Positions 26,226 through 35,199 of a stretch of DNA of 64,000 nt are shown piece by piece. The notes beneath the pieces were generated by a model. It had not been told where the DNA came from. It ran no database searches and saw only the letters and a list, made by a program, of their open reading frames with translations. Source of the DNA: Limosilactobacillus portuensis (GTDB taxonomy: Bacteria > Bacillota > Bacilli > Lactobacillales > Lactobacillaceae); assembly GCF_014838735.1 (NCBI RefSeq), contig NZ_JABUXQ010000005.1, positions 1-64,000 on the forward strand. Reading direction: 5' to 3'. The translations under genes and the position numbers were made by a program. Each line of letters starts with the position of its first letter. The first letter of the stretch is position 1.

Positions 26226-26987
26226 CTATTTTTCCTTTCGTTTTGGTTGACGGAGATAGTGAATGATCATCGTAGCGACAAAGACAATGAGGACAAACGC
26301 CCCAAAGTAGCCAGATGGTATTTCGATGTCGATTGCCGGAATGGTTAAGAAGAGCTTAATTGCAATAATGAAAATTAAGACATACGCCATTGGTTCCAGT
26401 TCTGGAATCTTGCGCATTAACTTCATAATAACTTCGGCAACACCACGCATACATGCAATCCCAATAATACCACCGATTAAGACGATTACTGGATTATTTG
26501 AAATTGACAAAGATGCTAATACGGAGTCAATTGAGAAAATAATATCCATCATTTCAATCTGTGCAACTACCGACCAAAATAGTTTTCTTCCCGTCAATTT
26601 TCCGCCTAAACGATGAATTAACGGCTTTTTCTCTTTCTTTTGCTTATGAGAAAACTTGGCACTAAAGAATCGGTACACTAAGTACATTAGGTAAACAGAA
26701 CCAAGAACCTTAATTTCCCAAAAGTGGATCAAGTAGGTTCCTAACCCAATAACCAGAAACCGGAAAATGTACGAACCCCAAATTCCGTAGAAAAGCGATT
26801 CTTCCTGTTCCTTTAGCGTTGGCAAGACTCGTGTTTGGGCCGCCAACACAATCGCGTTATCGACCGAAAGCAAACACTCAATTAATACTAAGGAAAGGAT
26901 AATCAACCAATCCTGTCCCGAAGTAATTACCATTGCCCAATTATGACCATCAAAGAATGGACCATAAAGCTTTTCTAAAAGTGACAA
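26226..26987 (-). CDS. TerC-family membrane protein (probable manganese exporter)
   Basis: Integral membrane protein of 253 residues with about seven helices. The acidic metal-binding motifs LIECLLSVDNAIVLA and EMMDIIFSIDSVLA are diagnostic for TerC proteins, several of which export Mn(II) or metallate exoenzymes. A TTG start at 26987 sits 7 nt behind consensus AAAGGAGG. No yybP-ykoY-type riboswitch precedes it: the upstream gap is only about 20 nt. Confidence 0.82.
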   Translation of the reverse strand: MSLLEKLYGPFFDGHNWAMVITSGQDWLIILSLVLIECLLSVDNAIVLAAQTRVLPTLKEQEESLFYGIWGSYIFRFLVIGLGTYLIHFWEIKVLGSVYLMYLVYRFFSAKFSHKQKKEKKPLIHRLGGKLTGRKLFWSVVAQIEMMDIIFSIDSVLASLSISNNPVIVLIGGIIGIACMRGVAEVIMKLMRKIPELEPMAYVLIFIIAIKLFLTIPAIDIEIPSGYFGAFVLIVFVATMIIHYLRQPKRKEK

Positions 26988-27009
26988 TCAATGTCCTCCT
27001 TTAAATTCT

Positions 27010-27912
27010 CTATTCTAAATGGTATTTTACCAGATCTTGACTAAAATAGTCAGGAAGAGGAGCGGTAATTGTAATTTTTTGATTACTAAACGGTACCACT
27101 AACCGTTGTTTGTACCCGTGTAAGTGCATTTTCGCTAACGAGGAAGGATTATAAATCGGATCTCCCACAATCGGATGACCGCTATATTCAAGGTGAACTC
27201 TTAATTGATGCGTTCTTCCCGTTCCCAATTTCAAATCAACCAGCGAGTACTTTGAGTTACTCTTAACCGTTTGATAAAAAGTTTGTGCCCGCTGTGAACG
27301 CTCGCCATTAACCTTTCTTTTCCGAATATCACTCGGGTCCTTTCCAATTGGCCAGTCCCACTCACCACTACCTTTGATTTGCCCTTCAACTAATGCTAGA
27401 TACTCCCGATGAATCTTTCCTTGACTAATTAATCGGTCTAAGATTGGCACCACAACTGGATTTTTCGCCACAATTACTGCTCCGCTAGTTTGCAGATCAA
27501 TTCGGTGAACCATGTATGCTTGATGGTGTAAATATCCAGCAACATCGTTCATTAGTGTTCCAGTTTCTCCCGTTTCATTAGGGTGGCTCTTTTGGCCCCG
27601 TGGTTTATTAGCAACTAGTAAATCACGATTTTCATACAGGACAGCCAACTTGGGATTGCTTGTTGGAATGTACTGATTATTACCCGGATGACGGAACTCA
27701 TCACCTCTAAATTGCAACATTACCTGATCTCCAGGGTGAACTTCCGTATTCATTGGATGGTACTTGCCATTTACCAACACTTGACGACGACTACGCAGAT
27801 AGTGAACAAAGCGGTTTGGAAGGAGCCATTGTCGCTGTAACAGTTCACGAATGGAAATCACTGACTGATTAGCGGTTAACTGTTCCCGGATTTGCCATTG
27901 ATAGTTAGTCAT
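27010..27912 (-). CDS. RluA-family 23S/tRNA pseudouridine synthase
   Basis: RNA-modifying enzyme of 300 residues. An S4-like N-terminal segment is followed by the catalytic motif HRIDLQTSGAVIVAK, with Asp in RxD, then LKLGTGRTHQLRVHL. RluA family; RluD versus YlyB/YhcT-type target cannot be decided. Its ATG overlaps the TAA of the upstream amidase gene. Confidence 0.88.
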   Translation of the reverse strand: MTNYQWQIREQLTANQSVISIRELLQRQWLLPNRFVHYLRSRRQVLVNGKYHPMNTEVHPGDQVMLQFRGDEFRHPGNNQYIPTSNPKLAVLYENRDLLVANKPRGQKSHPNETGETGTLMNDVAGYLHHQAYMVHRIDLQTSGAVIVAKNPVVVPILDRLISQGKIHREYLALVEGQIKGSGEWDWPIGKDPSDIRKRKVNGERSQRAQTFYQTVKSNSKYSLVDLKLGTGRTHQLRVHLEYSGHPIVGDPIYNPSSLAKMHLHGYKQRLVVPFSNQKITITAPLPDYFSQDLVKYHLE

Positions 27913-28889
27913 TACTTAACCTCCCGAACAGTTAATTGGTCAGGGACGTGGTAAACTTTGGGTTTATCCCAACTGAGCATTTCTGGAGTTAGTTGCAATT
28001 TTGTAATATCGCCGCGGTGGTATGGTTGAAAGTAATAACTGCGACTCTCAGCGACTGTCACTGCGCGGTACACGGAATAGGTGTTCTGGTGACGAGTATT
28101 TTGCGGCACCGTGACGCTATCTAAGAGGTGCCACTCACTGATCACTCCATGCTTTTCATCTTGTGGAACATCAGATCGTTCTCTTAAGTAAGCTGCCCGA
28201 ACGAACCTCGCACTTGGCGAATAATAACCTGGCGGATTGGTCTTTCCTGAAAGACGGCCAGTCGTTACGCGCGGTGTATTAAGCGGAACACGATGTTCGT
28301 TAAACTCAGGAGTAAACTCAACATACTTTTCCATTTGGTGAAGCTGCTTTTCAAAATCAGGACTGTTAGTTACTACGCCTAAGGGATTTTCAATTACTCT
28401 TAACGGGTTCTGGGTTGGCTCAATCACAACAATTCTTCCCGTTCGATCAGCAACCGCAAAATGAAGTTCTGGATTACCATACTTGGTATCACTATTCTTT
28501 TCACTCATTAATTCAACTTCATCGAGATGCTCCTCAATTTCAGCAACGGTCCGAAAGTTACCGAGAAGCCAAAAGATAAATTCATACGCTGCAAGCTGAA
28601 CTTTTCCCTGATTATGCTCATCTACGTAGTGTGCCCCATTAGCAAATGTCAGCTTCTGCGCCATTAGTCCATGCTCATTAACCCCATCTGATACATCGAT
28701 CCGGGTTGCAGAAAGACTCCCTCCGCCAACCATTGCATATTTATTTGTATAAATCCGATGATCGAATGCGGTAGCCCACTTAAATTGCCGAGGAACAAAT
28801 AATGGCGAAACTGCCAAGTTCGTCCAATCCATTGTTCGCGCCAACAAGTGAGTGTGATCCAATGTTACCTGGTAAATACTGGTACACAT
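27912..28889 (-). CDS. Choloylglycine hydrolase-family linear amide C-N hydrolase
   Basis: Ntn hydrolase of 325 residues. The nucleophile is Cys2, exposed after Met removal. Conserved Arg18, Asp21 (RTMDW), Asn175 (VTNSPDF) and Arg228 (SPSARFV) fall at the same positions as in bile salt hydrolase and penicillin V acylase. Residue 82 is Phe, not Asn (typical BSH) or Tyr (typical PVA). Substrate is therefore open: conjugated bile acids, penicillin V or acyl-homoserine-lactone-like amides. GGGAGG precedes the ATG. Confidence 0.82.
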   Translation of the reverse strand: MCTSIYQVTLDHTHLLARTMDWTNLAVSPLFVPRQFKWATAFDHRIYTNKYAMVGGGSLSATRIDVSDGVNEHGLMAQKLTFANGAHYVDEHNQGKVQLAAYEFIFWLLGNFRTVAEIEEHLDEVELMSEKNSDTKYGNPELHFAVADRTGRIVVIEPTQNPLRVIENPLGVVTNSPDFEKQLHQMEKYVEFTPEFNEHRVPLNTPRVTTGRLSGKTNPPGYYSPSARFVRAAYLRERSDVPQDEKHGVISEWHLLDSVTVPQNTRHQNTYSVYRAVTVAESRSYYFQPYHRGDITKLQLTPEMLSWDKPKVYHVPDQLTVREVK

Positions 28890-29033
28890 GATCGTTTACC
28901 TCCCATTTTTTATCTTAAGTTTATCTGATTTCCCGGGAAATAGTTATCATTTTGTTCTCAGACTGCTTTACTTTTCTCTGCTAAAATAGTTAAATAGGAT
29001 TATAAGCGATTTACGCAAGGGGGATGAACGGCA

Positions 29034-29951
29034 ATGTTAAGTACGGAGAGAATCAACGCTCATAGCTGGTGGATCAGTGTGTTTGAACCACTCCCCCATG
29101 AGCGACAGGATCTTATCCAAAAGTATGAGGTTACTAAGGAGCTACTTGACTATGCCATTGACCCCTATGAAAAAGCCCGGGTTGAAGTCGATCCAGATGC
29201 TGGAGTTACTTTACTGATCTTTGATGTCTATGTTCCAACTCACGAAGTAACTGCCCCACAGACCGCACCGATCGGTATTATGTTAACGAATAACAATCTG
29301 ATCACATTTACAAATGCCAAGACTAACTTTGTTAACGAAATTATCGCTAACCAACTCAAACGTTTACAGAATCGTGATACCGTCGTTGAAAAATTAAATC
29401 TGGTTCTTGCCGTCCTGTATCGCTTGTCAACCGATTACTTTGGTCCGTTACGCCGGGTTGACCAAAAGCGGCAACAAATCCAGCGCTCGCTTCAAGGACG
29501 TACCGGACGAAAAGCCATTACTGAATTTATGGAAATTGAAACTGGGTTGGTCTACATGCTTACCTCATTAAAGGGAAATGTTTCACTACTGGAAGAATTC
29601 GAACACCGAATGAACCCGATCATGTCGACCCGGCAAAGGAATGACCTTGATGATGTCATTGTTGAAGCCCAGCAAGGATTGGAAATGGCACAGATGACTT
29701 CTGACGTTTCCGCTCGAGTTTCAAACGCTTACAGCAAGGTCCTGGATAGTGACCTAAACCAAACGATGAAGTTTCTAACAATCTATTCAATTCTTCTTTC
29801 CATCCCCACCATCGTCGCCGGCTTTTATGGTGAGAACGTTGCCCTACCACTAGCTAACAAGAGCTATTCCTGGATCATTACCATCGTAATTGCGATCCTC
29901 CTAATGGTCCTCTGCGCCGTCTTCCTAATTAGAAAGGATTGGTGGAAATAA
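29034..29951 (+). CDS. CorA-family divalent cation transporter (atypical GEN motif)
   Basis: 305 residues: a large soluble alpha/beta domain, a long helix and two C-terminal transmembrane helices. The CorA signature YGMN before the loop reads YGEN here (GFYGENVALPL, about residue 265). The Met-to-Glu change affects the pore-entrance loop, so magnesium selectivity should not be assumed. AGGGGG lies 9 nt before ATG. A palindromic repeat begins directly after the TAA. Confidence 0.8.
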   Translation: MLSTERINAHSWWISVFEPLPHERQDLIQKYEVTKELLDYAIDPYEKARVEVDPDAGVTLLIFDVYVPTHEVTAPQTAPIGIMLTNNNLITFTNAKTNFVNEIIANQLKRLQNRDTVVEKLNLVLAVLYRLSTDYFGPLRRVDQKRQQIQRSLQGRTGRKAITEFMEIETGLVYMLTSLKGNVSLLEEFEHRMNPIMSTRQRNDLDDVIVEAQQGLEMAQMTSDVSARVSNAYSKVLDSDLNQTMKFLTIYSILLSIPTIVAGFYGENVALPLANKSYSWIITIVIAILLMVLCAVFLIRKDWWK

Positions 29952-30173
29952 TAGAGCGTGAGCAGGCTAAGAAGGCCCGTAAGACAACAATTTCTCCCGA
30001 CTGGATGCTGAAAGCATCCGGGAGGGAGTTTGTTGTCTATAGGGGCTTTCCTGCAAACGCGTTTTGACTCAGTTGAAGTAGAAGCTAGGAAGCGTGGACG
30101 AAGCACGTTATCACTATGGTTGTTATCTATAGGGTCTTCCCTGCGAACGCGTTTTGGCTCGGTGGCATTAGAA
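29952..30173 (+). repeat. Stop-anchored palindromic repeat, copy 6 (GACAACAA type)
   Basis: TAGAGCGTGAGC begins at the base following the corA-like stop codon. Arms AAGGCCCGTAAGACAACAA and TTGTTGTCTATAGGGGCTT enclose tip ATGCTGAAAGCAT. After GTTTTGACTCAGTTGAAGTAGA comes a degraded second right half (GTTGTTATCTATAGGGTCTTCC). Confidence 0.8.
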
Positions 30174-30174
30174 A

Positions 30175-30222
30175 AGCCTAAGTACATAAGCTTGAATGGC
30201 TGTGTACTTAGGCTTTGTTTTT
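30175..30222 (+). terminator. Intrinsic terminator downstream of the corA-like gene
   Basis: AAGCCTAAGTACA pairs with TGTACTTAGGCTT, then TGTTTTTTG. It lies past the repeat, so the repeat is transcribed as 3' UTR. Confidence 0.8.
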
Positions 30223-30231
30223 TGTGTGGTT

Positions 30232-30428
30232 AGAGCTAGCGTTCTAGGCAACAAAGTAGAGATCTGCTCGCCAGGAACTTGCTAGAGCTAACAACTTAGG
30301 CAACAGAGTCAAAACGTGCTTTGCCCGAGTTTCCTAGAGCTAGCGACCTCCTTCCTAGGCGCAAGTCGCCTTCGTCAGGAGAAATCGCTAGCTTTCCGAA
30401 AACTCTTTGGGGCAAAGGCACTCTCCTA
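30232..30428 (-). repeat. Stop-anchored palindromic repeat, copy 7 (GCTAGCGA type)
   Basis: Read on the minus strand it starts TAGGAGAGTGCC, whose TAG is the dipeptidase stop codon. Arms GCTAGCGA/TCGCTAGC and GAGTTT/AAACTC enclose a GGCGCAAGTCGCC tip. A scrap of a GCTAACAA unit adjoins at 30255-30290. Confidence 0.78.
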
Positions 30429-31856
30429 ATAATTATCCCCTCTCTCGAACTGGAACTTGGAGTTTAGGAGGGATTGGTGGATGAGGCTGTTGAGGAGATC
30501 TTTGGTAGCGTCCATAGCGTGGGTAGCGGTCTTTTCATTCCGCTTGGTAAGGAAGTCGGTAACGGCATCTCCCTGTTTGGTCTTGGCAATCGCGGTAATC
30601 ATATCAATTCGCTTAACGGCATAGCTTTGTGAAGCATCACGGAAAGCATTTACTTCGTTAATAAATTCGTGGTAACGGGGTTCAACGATTACCTCAAGCT
30701 GCTTTTGTAGCCAGTATGCACTGTCGTCAACCTTGTTGCCAGCGTGATCGTATGATGCCGGTGTTGCATTAATGTTCGTAAAGAATGGAACATATGGACT
30801 GTATGCAAAGAAGCCGAAGTTAATCCATTGAATTGCAGCACATTCTGCCGGAACATTATTCCGAATTTGTAAAATGCATGAGCTTTGATTCCGGTCTAAA
30901 GCAATTGAACGGAACTTCTTTTGATCTTTTTCATCACCAGAAGCGTATGAACCGGTTGGATCATATGGCGTACCATTGTAGTGTGATGACAAGAAGTATT
31001 CAACATCTTCAACAGCCAGCTTCTTCTCTGCCCGTTGGATGAACGGAATATCCAAACTGGTTGGTTCTTGTTCAACTGATGGGGTAAATAGTTTTTGACC
31101 GTACCATGAACGTGGGGTGTTGTAGTATTGGTCAGCTTCGTCATTAGTTCCGAAAATCTTGCGGAAGTTAAAGTTGCCAGGATATGGATTTAGATTATTA
31201 TCTTGAACAAATTGTTGGAGTGTTGGGGCAAACATAAAGTTGTCTGGGTCTTCAAAGTTAACCTCTTCAATGCACATAATGTTAGGACAAATTGCATAAG
31301 CATCATCCGGAATTCGTTGAGCAACCCACTGGTGACCACCAGCAGTTTCAAAGTACCAAACTTCATTGTTATCACTAAATGCAATTCCGTTACTTTCACC
31401 GGTCCCGTAAGTTTCGATTAAGTGACCAAGGCGTTGGACACCTTCACGGGCACTCTTGATAAACGGCAGAACAAGGTAAACCATTGAGTCTTCGTCGACA
31501 CCCTTCTCAACAAGCGGGTCGTGACCTAGTACTCGCGGATTAGTCATTTCGGTTTCGGATGCACTCATCGCAACATTATATTCATTAATCCCTTGTTCAT
31601 CCCACCGGCCGTTATTAATATCGCCATTTGTTGTGGCGGTAAAACGACAACCTTGACCATCCAAGTCAACTTCCAAGCCATTGTAGGTTGACTTAAAGTG
31701 TTCACCAGTATAGTCCTTAGCAGGGTATACCTGGAAAGTCTTTGGGTTAACACCGTCGTAATAATCTTCATTCCGTGCAATCATGGTTGAACCATCAATT
31801 GACGCGTTTTTACCAACTAACATTGCAGTACAACTGCTCATTTCCTTGACGCTCAT
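30426..31856 (-). CDS. pepD: C69-family dipeptidase (PepD-type)
   Basis: Cytosolic dipeptidase of 476 residues, Ntn-hydrolase fold. Cys9 (MSSCTAMLVGKNASIDGSTM) is the expected N-terminal nucleophile after removal of a short propeptide. ARNEDYYD and RWDEQGINEYNVAMSASE are family motifs. ATG 31856 follows AAAGGAC at good spacing. The final TAG is the first triplet of the adjacent repeat. Confidence 0.9.
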   Translation of the reverse strand: MSVKEMSSCTAMLVGKNASIDGSTMIARNEDYYDGVNPKTFQVYPAKDYTGEHFKSTYNGLEVDLDGQGCRFTATTNGDINNGRWDEQGINEYNVAMSASETEMTNPRVLGHDPLVEKGVDEDSMVYLVLPFIKSAREGVQRLGHLIETYGTGESNGIAFSDNNEVWYFETAGGHQWVAQRIPDDAYAICPNIMCIEEVNFEDPDNFMFAPTLQQFVQDNNLNPYPGNFNFRKIFGTNDEADQYYNTPRSWYGQKLFTPSVEQEPTSLDIPFIQRAEKKLAVEDVEYFLSSHYNGTPYDPTGSYASGDEKDQKKFRSIALDRNQSSCILQIRNNVPAECAAIQWINFGFFAYSPYVPFFTNINATPASYDHAGNKVDDSAYWLQKQLEVIVEPRYHEFINEVNAFRDASQSYAVKRIDMITAIAKTKQGDAVTDFLTKRNEKTATHAMDATKDLLNSLIHQSLLNSKFQFERGDNY

Positions 31857-31914
31857 TTTGTCCCGTCCTTTCGGTTGCGTTTACTAATATAATAACACTT
31901 TTAGCCTAATCGAC

Positions 31915-31943
31915 TTGCTTGCTTTTTCAAGTCGTGGTAGGAT
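31915..31943 (+). promoter_or_regulatory. Promoter of the purine riboswitch-pbuX transcript
   Basis: TTGCTT, 17-nt spacer, TAGGAT with TGG in front. Confidence 0.6.
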
Positions 31944-31955
31944 AACAACACTATA

Positions 31956-32077
31956 TGCCTATATAATACCGTAATATGGTCGGTGAGTCTCTACCCAAAG
32001 CCTTAAACTTTGGACTATAAGCAATAATACTAGTTTATGTGTAGAGACTGCGACAGTTGTTAGCAGTCTCTTTTTTT
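31956..32077 (+). promoter_or_regulatory. Guanine-class purine riboswitch
   Basis: The aptamer spans 31956-32023: P1 TGCCTATA/TATAAGCA, conserved TATAATA, GTCTCTACC and CCTTAAACTTTGGACTATA. The specificity base is C (32015), as in guanine/hypoxanthine/xanthine riboswitches rather than U of the adenine class. GAGACTGC/GCAGTCTC then T7 (32044-32077) is the expression-platform terminator; its 5' arm can also pair with GTCTCTAC of the aptamer. Confidence 0.92.
32044..32077 (+). terminator. Riboswitch terminator
   Basis: GAGACTGC pairs with GCAGTCTC, followed by seven T; immediately upstream of the pbuX ribosome site. Confidence 0.9.
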
Positions 32078-32092
32078 ATTGGAGGATTAATC

Positions 32093-33418
32093 GTGGACGA
32101 AACAGGTTCAGTAAATAACACTCACCAACGAAAAGTTTTATTTTCGCCTAAAGATCTGGTACTTGGTTTTCAACACTTATTAGCAATGTATTCGGGAGAT
32201 GTCCTTGTCCCGTTGCTAATTGGTAGTTACTTGCACTTTTCAACCATCCAGATGACTTACTTGGTCTCAATCGACATTTTCATGTGTGGTATTGCAACGC
32301 TCCTTCAATTAAAGCGGACGCCGCTAACCGGGATTGGTCTTCCCGTTGTTCTGGGCTGTGCTGTTCAATCAGTAACCCCGCTGGAATCAATTGGGAGTAA
32401 GCTGGGAATCACTTATATGTACGGAGCAATCATTGCTGCCGGAATCTTTGTTTTTCTGATTGCTGGAGTCTTTTCCCGACTAAAGAAACTTTTTCCACCC
32501 GTTGTTACTGGTTCGTTAATCACCATCATTGGTTTTACCCTGGTTCCGGTCGGTTTCCAGGATCTTGGTGGAGGAACACCAACTGCTCACTCATTTGGTG
32601 ATCCCAAAAGCCTCTTAATCGGTTTCGTCACGATTGCGGTAATCCTGCTTCTTAATGCCTGGGCAAAGGGCTTTTTAAAGTCAATCGCCATCCTGCTAGG
32701 GATCTCAATCGGGTCCTTTGTTGCTGGCGCAATGGGGATGGTTTCATTAAAGCCGGTTTCTGAAGCTGCCTGGCTTCACACCCCGCAACTATTTTTCTTT
32801 GGTGTCCCACACTTTAACGGGAGCGCCATGATTACAATGATCCTGGTCTCTTTGACAACGATGATTGAGTCTACCGGGGTTTTCTTTGCCCTAAGCGAAG
32901 TTACCGGACAAAAGCTTACAAGCGATGATATCAAGCGGGGTTACCGTGCTGAAGGAATTGCCGCAATTCTTGGTGGCCTCTTTAACACCTTCCCCTACTC
33001 AACCTTCTCCGAAAACGTTGGTGTTATTCGGATGTCTGGGGTTAAAACCCGTCGACCAGTGTACTACGCCGCCTTTATGCTGTTGCTTCTTGGATTGCTT
33101 CCCAAGGCCGGTGCACTTGCGACCGTTATTCCCGATCCGGTTCTTGGTGGTGCCATGATTGTTATGTTCGGGATCGTTGGGGTCCAAGGAATTCAAATCT
33201 TACATAAAGTCGACTTTACCGATAACGGAAATATCCTGGTTGCCTCGGTTTCTGTTGGTTTAGGGTTAGGTGTCACTATGTATCCACACATTTTTCAATT
33301 TTTACCAACCGAATTTCAGATTATGATGGGAAACGGTGTGGTTGTCGGTAGTGTTGCTGCTGTTGTTCTTAACCTACTCTTCAACGGTTACGGGAAGGAA
33401 AAACCGGCTAAAGATTAA
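32093..33418 (+). CDS. pbuX: NCS2-family purine (xanthine) permease PbuX-like
   Basis: Proton symporter of about 441 residues with 14 predicted helices. QHLLAMYSGDVLVPLLIG and the NCS2 signature FNTFPYSTFSENVG are clear. The GTG at 32093 lies 8 nt after GGAGG; the longer frame would start in the terminator. Guanine-riboswitch control supports a xanthine or guanine/hypoxanthine substrate. No xpt follows. Confidence 0.9.
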   Translation: MDETGSVNNTHQRKVLFSPKDLVLGFQHLLAMYSGDVLVPLLIGSYLHFSTIQMTYLVSIDIFMCGIATLLQLKRTPLTGIGLPVVLGCAVQSVTPLESIGSKLGITYMYGAIIAAGIFVFLIAGVFSRLKKLFPPVVTGSLITIIGFTLVPVGFQDLGGGTPTAHSFGDPKSLLIGFVTIAVILLLNAWAKGFLKSIAILLGISIGSFVAGAMGMVSLKPVSEAAWLHTPQLFFFGVPHFNGSAMITMILVSLTTMIESTGVFFALSEVTGQKLTSDDIKRGYRAEGIAAILGGLFNTFPYSTFSENVGVIRMSGVKTRRPVYYAAFMLLLLGLLPKAGALATVIPDPVLGGAMIVMFGIVGVQGIQILHKVDFTDNGNILVASVSVGLGLGVTMYPHIFQFLPTEFQIMMGNGVVVGSVAAVVLNLLFNGYGKEKPAKD

Positions 33419-33442
33419 TCTCATTAAATTTTAATAATAGTA

Positions 33443-33471
33443 TTGACAATTTAATTTGGTCACGCTAGAAT
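33443..33471 (+). promoter_or_regulatory. Promoter of the tyrosine T-box transcript
   Basis: TTGACA, 17-nt spacer, TAGAAT. Confidence 0.8.
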
Positions 33472-33479
33472 AATTTCAA

Positions 33480-33702
33480 CAATTATCGTTTCAGTAATTG
33501 CTTCGTTCGGTGTCAGAGAGCCGGTGGGGATGTGCGAACCGGTCAGGCGGAGTTAATGAATTATCGCGAGTTTAAGATTGCTCGGCCATACTCAGTGCCG
33601 TTACCACCTGATACGAGAGCGTATTAGATCAATACGTATGTGGGTGGTACCGCGGTTAATAAATCGTCCCGTTGATGAATCTTTTCATCAGCGGGATTTT
33701 TT
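33480..33702 (+). promoter_or_regulatory. T-box riboswitch, probable tyrosine specifier
   Basis: Core GGGTGGTACCGCGG at 33642-33655. In Stem I, AGTAATTG/TTAAT and CTTCG/CGGAG form the helix; the specifier loop is GAATTATC closed by TCGT/GCGA. By the same spacing as the brnQ T-box the codon is TAT (Tyr) at 33562-33564. TGGT fits the A discriminator of tRNA-Tyr. A Tyr T-box ahead of NhaC-type (YheL) transporters is known from comparative work. Codon reading is fairly, not fully, certain. Confidence 0.82.
33666..33702 (+). terminator. T-box terminator
   Basis: CCCGTTGATGA pairs with TCATCAGCGGG, then ATTTTTTA. Confidence 0.88.
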
Positions 33703-33733
33703 ATGCAAGCAGTTCATTAAGGAGGAGCAAAAA

Positions 33734-33781
33734 ATGAAAAATTGTGGTGGCATTATCCGGTATCAACTTCATTTCAAATAA
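33734..33781 (+). CDS. Small ORF between T-box and transporter (15 aa)
   Basis: MKNCGGIIRYQLHFK, with AAGGAGGAG at ideal distance. It lies after the T-box terminator and 37 nt before the transporter start, so it is only transcribed on read-through. It could couple translation, act as a second regulatory peptide (one Tyr codon) or be incidental. Confidence 0.4.
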   Translation: MKNCGGIIRYQLHFK

Positions 33782-33818
33782 AAACCAATAAATAAATTTT
33801 ATAAGGGAGATTTGAATT

Positions 33819-35186
33819 ATGAAGTCAATTAAGTTTAGTGAAGCAGTTAGTATCCTACTAATTATGTTAGTTATTTTAGGGACAGCCGTTATTAAGTTTG
33901 GGCTCTCTCCACAAATTCCAGTCCTCTTCGTCATCGCCTTAATTATGCTTTGGGCAAAACTGCGGGGAGCTTCTTGGGACGACCTTCATAAGGGGATCCA
34001 AGACGGAATTAGTACAGCAATCATTCCTATTTTTATCTTTATCCTGATTGGGGCATTAATTGCCGTTTGGATTAAAGCTGGGATTATTCCATCAATTATG
34101 GTAATCGGCTTTAAGATTATCAGCGCACGGTGGTTCGTTCCTTCTACTTTCCTCGTCTGCTCACTAGTTGGGGTTTCAATCGGGAGTGGCTTTACAACTA
34201 TTTCAACAATCGGGTTAGCACTTTTCGCTGTTGGTCACGCAATGGGAATTAACCCGGCTTTAGTTGCTGGTTCAATTATTTCTGGTGCGGTTTTTGGTGA
34301 CAAGATGTCGCCACTATCTGATTCTACCAACCTGGCCTCCGCAATTGCCGGTAGTGACTTATTTGCCCACATTAAGAACATGATGTGGTCCACCATCCCA
34401 TCTTTCATCGTTTCATTTATCCTCTTCTGGATTATCGGTCAAAGCGGTAGCGGGATGAACTCCAGTAAGATCGTTCACACTACTCAAGCATTAATGAACA
34501 ACTTCAGTATTAGCTGGTGGGCCTTGCTACCAATCGCATTACTCTTTATCTGTGCTTGGCGTCACATTCCTGCTATTCCAACCTTGTTTATCAACATCAT
34601 TGTGACCGTAATCATGATTTTTGTTCAGGATCCACATACATCCCTTAAATCATTAACTAATTTGATTAGTGAAGGATTCGTTGCTCATACTAATGATGCT
34701 TCAGTTAACGCCCTTCTTTCTCGTGGTGGAATTACCAGTATGATGGGAACGGTCTCCTTGATTATTGTGACCCTTTCTCTTGGGGGGATCTTAATGCAAT
34801 TTAACGTTATCCAATCTGCAATGGATCCCCTTGTTAAGCACCTTAAGACTCCAGGGAGCTTAATTCTGACTACAATTCTTTCTGGAATTGGGGTGAACCT
34901 CTTCGTTGGTGAACAATACCTTTCAGTAATCCTTCCAGGACGAGCTTTTAAGACCGCCTTTAAGGATATGAAGCTCTCTCCATTAGCCCTTAGTCGGGTC
35001 CTTGAAGATGGTGGTAGTGTTATTAACTACCTGATTCCATGGGGAGTTGCCGGGATGTTTGCCGCTTCCACTCTTGGCGTACCGGTTCTCCACTTCTTGC
35101 CATTTGCATTCTTCAGTCTTTTCTCACCAGTCTTCTCCGTTATTAGCGGATTTACTGGGATTGGCTTGAAGCGCGCTAAAAATTAA
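33819..35186 (+). CDS. NhaC-family antiporter, predicted tyrosine transporter (YheL-like)
   Basis: 455 residues with about 11 helices. FGDKMSPLSDSTNLA is the NhaC signature; VGEQYLSVILPGRAFK is typical of this branch. The family is annotated as Na+/H+ antiporter, but homologues under Tyr T-boxes have been predicted to carry tyrosine, and the T-box here supports that. AGGGAG precedes the ATG. Substrate is inferred from regulation. Confidence 0.82.
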   Translation: MKSIKFSEAVSILLIMLVILGTAVIKFGLSPQIPVLFVIALIMLWAKLRGASWDDLHKGIQDGISTAIIPIFIFILIGALIAVWIKAGIIPSIMVIGFKIISARWFVPSTFLVCSLVGVSIGSGFTTISTIGLALFAVGHAMGINPALVAGSIISGAVFGDKMSPLSDSTNLASAIAGSDLFAHIKNMMWSTIPSFIVSFILFWIIGQSGSGMNSSKIVHTTQALMNNFSISWWALLPIALLFICAWRHIPAIPTLFINIIVTVIMIFVQDPHTSLKSLTNLISEGFVAHTNDASVNALLSRGGITSMMGTVSLIIVTLSLGGILMQFNVIQSAMDPLVKHLKTPGSLILTTILSGIGVNLFVGEQYLSVILPGRAFKTAFKDMKLSPLALSRVLEDGGSVINYLIPWGVAGMFAASTLGVPVLHFLPFAFFSLFSPVFSVISGFTGIGLKRAKN

Positions 35187-35199
35187 ATTACAAAAGAAA

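Noticed and set aside
26988-27009. yybP-ykoY manganese riboswitch before the TerC-type gene
   Set aside because: The gap to the upstream gene is only about 20 nt and carries just the ribosome site.
30833-31042. Antisense ORFs in pepD (also 31203-31421, 31190-31399)
   Set aside because: Opposite-strand or out-of-frame shadows of the conserved dipeptidase.
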